A stretch of 9,285 nt of DNA, from the NCBI GenBank assembly GCA_020853405.1, contig JADYYZ010000509.1, positions 1-9,285 on the forward strand, in the 5' to 3' direction. Positions 5,807 through 9,285 of the stretch are shown in pieces; the stretch's first letter is position 1, and every line of letters starts with the position of its first letter. The stretch is from Acetobacteraceae bacterium. Lineage in GTDB: Bacteria > Pseudomonadota > Alphaproteobacteria > Acetobacterales > Acetobacteraceae. The notes below the pieces were generated by a model. The model was not told the DNA's origin. It did not search any database and worked only from the letters and a program-made list of their open reading frames with translations. The translations under genes and the position numbers were made by a program.

Positions 5807-6753
5807 TCGCCGCCCTTCTGGTGCAGGGCGCGCAGATGGCGCTGGTGCTGCTGCTGGCACCGGGGCTGACCGGCCTCGTGCGCAAGATCAAGGCGCGGCT
5901 GCTTCGCCGGCAGGGGCCGCCGGTGCTTCAGCCCTATCGCGACCTTGCCAAGCTCGCGCGCAAGGAGGTCGTGCTGGCCGACAACGCGAGCTGGCTGTTC
6001 CGCGTCGTGCCCTATGTGGTGTTCGCGGCGACCTGGGTCGGTGCCGCCTTGGTGCCGACCTTCGCGACCGGGCTGGTGTTCAGCTGGACCGCCGACCTGA
6101 TCGCGATCGTGGCGCTTCTCGGCAGTGCCCGCTTCTTCCTGGCACTCGCGGGGCTCGATGTCGGCACCAGTTTCGGCGGCATCGGCTCCAGCCGCGAGAT
6201 GATGATCTCCTCGCTCGCGGAGCCGGCGATGATGCTGATGGTGTTCACGCTGGCGCTGATGACCGGCACCACGCAGCTTTCGGCGGTGGCGGCGGCGCTG
6301 ACCGCGCCCGGCATCGGCCTGCGCGTCTCGCTCGGGCTCGCGCTGATCGCGCTGGTGATGGTCGCGATCGCCGAGAACGCGCGCATCCCGGTCGACAACC
6401 CGGCGACGCACCTGGAACTGACGATGGTGCACGAGGCGATGGTGCTGGAGTATTCCGGCCGGCACCTGGCGATGATCGAGCTGGCGGCGTCGCTGAAACT
6501 GCTGCTTTACATCTCCCTGATCGCCTGCATGTTCATACCCTGGGGCATCGCGCCGGGCGGCAGCACCGCGGGCGCCTTCCTGCCGGCGCTTGCATTCTAC
6601 CTTGCGAAGCTCGGCGCCGGCGGCGCGCTGCTTGCGGTGTTCGAGGTGTCGATCGCCAAGATGCGGGTGTTCCGGGTGCCCGAATTCCTCGGTGCCGCGC
6701 TGATGCTGGCACTGCTTGCGACGCTGCTGCTGTTCGTCTCGAGGACGCTGTGA
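5797..6753 (+). CDS. hyfC: Hydrogenase-4 component C (HyfC, NuoH-like membrane subunit)
   Basis: This 318-residue protein, the usual length for the family, is the NuoH/HycD-type subunit that joins the peripheral redox arm to the membrane arm. Family signatures are clear: RRQGPP and PYRDLAKL.RKE (37-57, the first cytosolic loop), GGIGSSREMM (127-136), SLAEPA (139-144), the acidic loop AENARIPVDNPATHLELT (192-209), then MVHEAMVLEYSG (210-221) and RVPEFLG near the C-terminus (293-299). About eight hydrophobic helices can be traced. The ATG at 5797 lies inside the end of hyfB (10-base overlap) with no evident ribosome site of its own, so translation is probably coupled to hyfB. The 3' end overlaps the GTG of hyfE. 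Confidence 0.95.
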   Translation: MGLIAALLVQGAQMALVLLLAPGLTGLVRKIKARLLRRQGPPVLQPYRDLAKLARKEVVLADNASWLFRVVPYVVFAATWVGAALVPTFATGLVFSWTADLIAIVALLGSARFFLALAGLDVGTSFGGIGSSREMMISSLAEPAMMLMVFTLALMTGTTQLSAVAAALTAPGIGLRVSLGLALIALVMVAIAENARIPVDNPATHLELTMVHEAMVLEYSGRHLAMIELAASLKLLLYISLIACMFIPWGIAPGGSTAGAFLPALAFYLAKLGAGGALLAVFEVSIAKMRVFRVPEFLGAALMLALLATLLLFVSRTL

Positions 6754-7430
6754 TCGGCGCCGGCATGGCCCAGGGCCTGGCCTTCGATATCGCGCATCTG
6801 CTGGCGGGTTCGCTGGTGCTGGCCAGTTTCATGCTGCTCTACCAGGACCGGCTGACGGCGCTGGTCAAGGTCTATGCCCTGCACGCGCTGCTGCTGAGCG
6901 CATCGGTCGCCTGGCAGGCCTTCGTGCAGGACGCGCCGCACCTGTTCATCACCGCCGGCATCGCGCTGGTGTTCAAGACGGTCATCGTGCCGCTGGCGCT
7001 GCTGCGCATCATCCGCGAGCTCGGCATCCACCGCGAGGTCGAGCCGGTGGTCGGCATCGGCGCCACCATGCTGGTCGGCATGGCGCTGGTGGCACTTTCC
7101 CTGGTGCTGATGCTGCGGGTGACCGCGATGGCCGATGCGCTGGCGCGCGAGGATCTGGCGTTCGCGCTTTCGGTGATCCTGCTCGGGCTGCTGCTGATGG
7201 TGACGCGCCGCAACGCGGTCGGCCAGGTGGTCGGCTTCATGGCGCTGGAGAACGGGCTGATCCTGGCCGCGACGGGGGCCAAGGGGATGCCGCTGGTGGT
7301 CGAGATCAGCGTCGCGTTCTCGGTGCTGATCGCCTTCATCGTGATCGGCGTGTTCCTGTTCCGCATCCGCGAGCGGTTCGACACCGTCGATGTCGCGGCC
7401 CTCGACCGGTTCCGCGGCGAGCAGCGATGA
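6750..7430 (+). CDS. hyfE: Hydrogenase-4 component E (HyfE, NuoK-related membrane subunit)
   Basis: This 226-residue polytopic protein is close to E. coli HyfE (about 216). It has about seven hydrophobic helices. The C-terminal half is NuoK-like: Glu167 in FMALENGLILAA and Glu185 in LVVEISVAFSVL are the likely counterparts of the two membrane glutamates of NuoK, which take part in proton transfer next to the antiporter subunits. Lys76 in VFKTVIVP is another charged residue within a hydrophobic segment. The GTG at 6750 overlaps the hyfC stop (GTGA) and has GAGG 5 bases upstream (6741-6744). An ATG at 6765 would remove only five residues. The stop overlaps the ATG of hyfF. In E. coli order hyfD would stand between hyfC and this gene; it is missing here. 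Confidence 0.9.
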   Translation: MIGAGMAQGLAFDIAHLLAGSLVLASFMLLYQDRLTALVKVYALHALLLSASVAWQAFVQDAPHLFITAGIALVFKTVIVPLALLRIIRELGIHREVEPVVGIGATMLVGMALVALSLVLMLRVTAMADALAREDLAFALSVILLGLLLMVTRRNAVGQVVGFMALENGLILAATGAKGMPLVVEISVAFSVLIAFIVIGVFLFRIRERFDTVDVAALDRFRGEQR

Positions 7431-8872
7431 GCACCCCCGCCCCGGTCGAGCTCGTGGTGGTGCTGCCGCTGGTCGCGGCGGCGCTTCTGGCGCTGCTGCC
7501 GGGATACCGGCTGACCGCGCAGCTGAACGTGCTCGGCTGCGCGGCGTCGCTCGCCGCTTCGGTCGCGCTCCTGGTCGGGCAGCGGCCGCCGCCCGGCGAC
7601 TACCTGCTGGTCGATGACCTCAACATCGTCTTCATCGTGCTGACCGCGCTGATCGGCTTCACCACCAGCGTCTTCAGTGCCGGCTATATCGGCCACGAGC
7701 TCGAGACCGGGCGGCTTTCAGCGGTGTTCGTGCGCTTCTACCACGCGATGTACCAGCTGATGATGTTCGGGATGAACCTCGCGTTCGTATCCAACAATAT
7801 CGGCCTGATGTGGGTCGCGGTCGAGATCGCGACGCTCACCACGGTGCTGATGGTCGGTCTTTATCGCACGCACGAGGCGCTGGAGGCGGCCTGGAAGTAC
7901 TTCATCCTGGGCAGCGTCGGCATCGCGCTGGCGCTGTTCGGCACCATCCTGGTCTACATGGCGGCACAGCCGGTGCTGGGCAGTTTCCACGACGCGATGA
8001 TCTTCACCCTGCTGGTCGCCCGGGCGGGCAGTTTCGATCCGGCGCTGCTGAACGTCGCGTTCGTGTTCCTGCTGCTCGGCTACGGCACAAAGGTCGGGCT
8101 TGCGCCGCTGCATGCCTGGCTGCCTGATGCGCACGCCGAGGGCCCGACGCCGATTTCTGCGGTGCTCTCCGGTCTGCTCTTGAACGTCGCACTCTACGCG
8201 CTGTTGCGGTTCAAGATGCTGCTGGCGCTCAATCCGGCGGCGATCGCACCTGGCCCGCTGATGGTGACGATGGGGTTGATCTCCTGCGTCTTCGCCGCGT
8301 TCATGCTGTACCGGCGCCGCGATATCAAGCGCATGTTCGCTTACTCGTCGATCGAGCATATGGGAATCATCGTCTTCGCCTTCGGCATGGGGGGGCCGCT
8401 CGCGAATTTCGCCGGCCTATTACATATGACGATGCATTCGCTGACCAAGTCGGCGATCTTCTTCGCGGTCGGCCACATCGCTCAAGCTAAGGGCACGCAG
8501 AAGATCGCCGACATCAGCGGGCTGACGGTCACGCACCCTGTGCTCGGCTGGGGCTTGGTACTTGGCGTCGTAGCCATTGCGGGCCTCCCGCCGCTCGGCA
8601 TCTTCATGAGCGAGTTCCTGGTGGTGAGTTCGACCTTCGCTCGCCAACCGTGGCTGGCGGTCGTTCTTGCGCTCGGCATTCTCGTGGCGCTGGGCGGTCT
8701 GTTCCTTCGGCTCAACAGCGTGGCATTTGGCGACCCGCGCGGAGCCAGCGAGCCGACGCGGGCGTCCTATGTTCCGATGTTCGCGCATCTCGCGATCGTG
8801 TTCGTAGCCGGAATCTACATGCCTTCGACCCTCGTCATCGGCTTTCAGAACGTCGCTAGGCTGCTCGGATGA
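7427..8872 (+). CDS. hyfF: Hydrogenase-4 component F (HyfF, antiporter-like subunit)
   Basis: This 481-residue NuoM/NuoN-like subunit is the second proton-channel protein of the complex. Key residues are Glu133 in WVAVEIATLTTVLMV, Lys222 in YGTKVGLAPLHAWLPDAHAEGP, Lys301 in RRDIKRMFAYSSIEHMG and Lys341 in MHSLTKSAIFF. Where HyfB has a lysine in MTKVA, this protein has Asn253 (LLLNVALYA). It is somewhat shorter than E. coli HyfF (about 526 as I recall) but keeps the full set of central helices. The frame is open upstream from 6716, but the ATG at 7427 overlaps the hyfE stop (ATGA) and gives a natural N-terminus, so it is chosen. Codon use changes within the gene: up to about 8150 third positions are nearly all G or C, while afterwards CTA, TTA, GGA, GTA, GCT and CAA appear (CTA-TTA at 8417-8422). 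Confidence 0.93.
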   Translation: MSTPAPVELVVVLPLVAAALLALLPGYRLTAQLNVLGCAASLAASVALLVGQRPPPGDYLLVDDLNIVFIVLTALIGFTTSVFSAGYIGHELETGRLSAVFVRFYHAMYQLMMFGMNLAFVSNNIGLMWVAVEIATLTTVLMVGLYRTHEALEAAWKYFILGSVGIALALFGTILVYMAAQPVLGSFHDAMIFTLLVARAGSFDPALLNVAFVFLLLGYGTKVGLAPLHAWLPDAHAEGPTPISAVLSGLLLNVALYALLRFKMLLALNPAAIAPGPLMVTMGLISCVFAAFMLYRRRDIKRMFAYSSIEHMGIIVFAFGMGGPLANFAGLLHMTMHSLTKSAIFFAVGHIAQAKGTQKIADISGLTVTHPVLGWGLVLGVVAIAGLPPLGIFMSEFLVVSSTFARQPWLAVVLALGILVALGGLFLRLNSVAFGDPRGASEPTRASYVPMFAHLAIVFVAGIYMPSTLVIGFQNVARLLG

Positions 8873-9285
8873 ACCTGCTGGACACCATCCCCCATCTTGA
8901 AAGAGCCGAACGGCACTGGCCGTGGCCGCGCGCGAGCGTCGCCGACGAGGGCTGGCATCTCGCGATCGATCTCCTGGTCGGCGGCCAATGCACGCTGTTA
9001 GGCCTGTGGGGCGACACGGGCACCGTGCATATGGCCTTGCTGGGCGAGGCGTCCGACATCGTCGTGCTCAGTTACGCCTGTAAGAGTGAGGCGTATCCGA
9101 GCGTCGGCGCCAAGCATGCACCAGCCATCCGTCCCGAACGGGCCATTCGGAGTCTGTTTGGTCTCGAAGCCAGAGATGCGCCCGACACGCGCCCCTGGCT
9201 CGATCTTGGATTTTGGGACGTGTGTCATCCGCTTGGAAATCAAAAGCCTACGCAGCGCGTGGCGCCTTATGCGTTCCTGCCTTCC
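8869..9285 (+). CDS. hyfG: Hydrogenase-4 large subunit HyfG, N-terminal part (NuoC-like domain)
   Basis: The gene starts at an ATG overlapping the hyfF stop (ATGA) and runs off the window; 139 residues are visible. This part corresponds to the NuoC-like (30 kDa) domain fused in front of the NuoD-like catalytic domain in HyfG/HycE proteins. The recognisable block is YPSVGAKHAPAIRPERAIR (76-94), SLFGLEA (95-101), then DTRPWLD (106-112) and a HPLG (120-123), which fits the Ni,Fe-hydrogenase III large-subunit family as I know it. The cysteines that would bind nickel lie downstream, so the window cannot show whether this is a true hydrogenase or a related complex without the metal site. Codon use is clearly more relaxed than in hyfB-hyfE, with AGA, TTA, GGA, AAT and AAG codons. 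An unrelated function is unlikely given the gene order. Confidence 0.88.
   Translation, partial: MNLLDTIPHLERAERHWPWPRASVADEGWHLAIDLLVGGQCTLLGLWGDTGTVHMALLGEASDIVVLSYACKSEAYPSVGAKHAPAIRPERAIRSLFGLEARDAPDTRPWLDLGFWDVCHPLGNQKPTQRVAPYAFLPS

Noticed and set aside
6716..7426. Upstream extension of the hyfF frame over hyfE
   Set aside because: The extension is Arg/Gly/Ala-rich and overlaps the real hyfE; HyfF homology begins at the ATG at 7427.
3731..8872. Mrp antiporter or NADH dehydrogenase (nuo) operon
   Set aside because: Gene order, the HyfE-type subunit, the HyfB-type C-terminal segment and the HyfG-like block fit a hydrogenase-4-like operon better than mrp or nuo.

Overview
The window is very GC-rich, with G/C-ending codons almost throughout. 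It looks like chromosomal DNA of a high-GC alphaproteobacterium; Rhodospirillales/Acetobacteraceae would fit, but there is no phylogenetic marker here, so that is inference. It holds two divergent operons separated by about 275 bases.

Left half, minus strand (3455 down to 15): two adjacent genes encode single-pass membrane proteins built on one plan. Each has a related N-terminal domain of about 150 residues, presumably cytosolic, then a proline-rich linker, one membrane helix, a short charged helix and a proline-rich spacer. The outer domains differ. The first gene (3455..1368) ends in a trypsin-fold serine protease with an intact His/Asp/Ser triad. The second (1352..15) ends in a small domain resembling the YfaP/DUF2135 beta-sandwich type. 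The N-terminal domain resembles, from memory, SrfA-family proteins; that is unverified. Both genes are rich in in-frame short tandem repeats, and the second carries a perfect G-quadruplex motif and a 14-leucine run.

Centre (3456-3730): a divergent regulatory region with short perfect palindromes. The best one (3710-3723) lies directly before the hyfB start.

Right half, plus strand (3731 to the window end): a tightly overlapping operon hyfB-hyfC-hyfE-hyfF-hyfG, the membrane arm and start of the peripheral arm of a hydrogenase-4/formate-hydrogenlyase-like complex, related to complex I. HyfB and HyfF are antiporter-like proton-channel subunits, HyfC is the NuoH-like connecting subunit, HyfE is a NuoK-like (extended) subunit, and HyfG is the NuoC/NuoD-like large subunit, cut by the window edge. 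hyfD of the E. coli order is missing between hyfC and hyfE. Whether this is a true hydrogenase or a cofactor-less related complex cannot be decided, because the metal-ligand region of HyfG lies outside.

From roughly 8150 onward (second half of hyfF and hyfG) codon use relaxes visibly, with TTA, AGA, GGA and AAT codons appearing. This suggests a recombination junction or a mosaic contig inside the operon.
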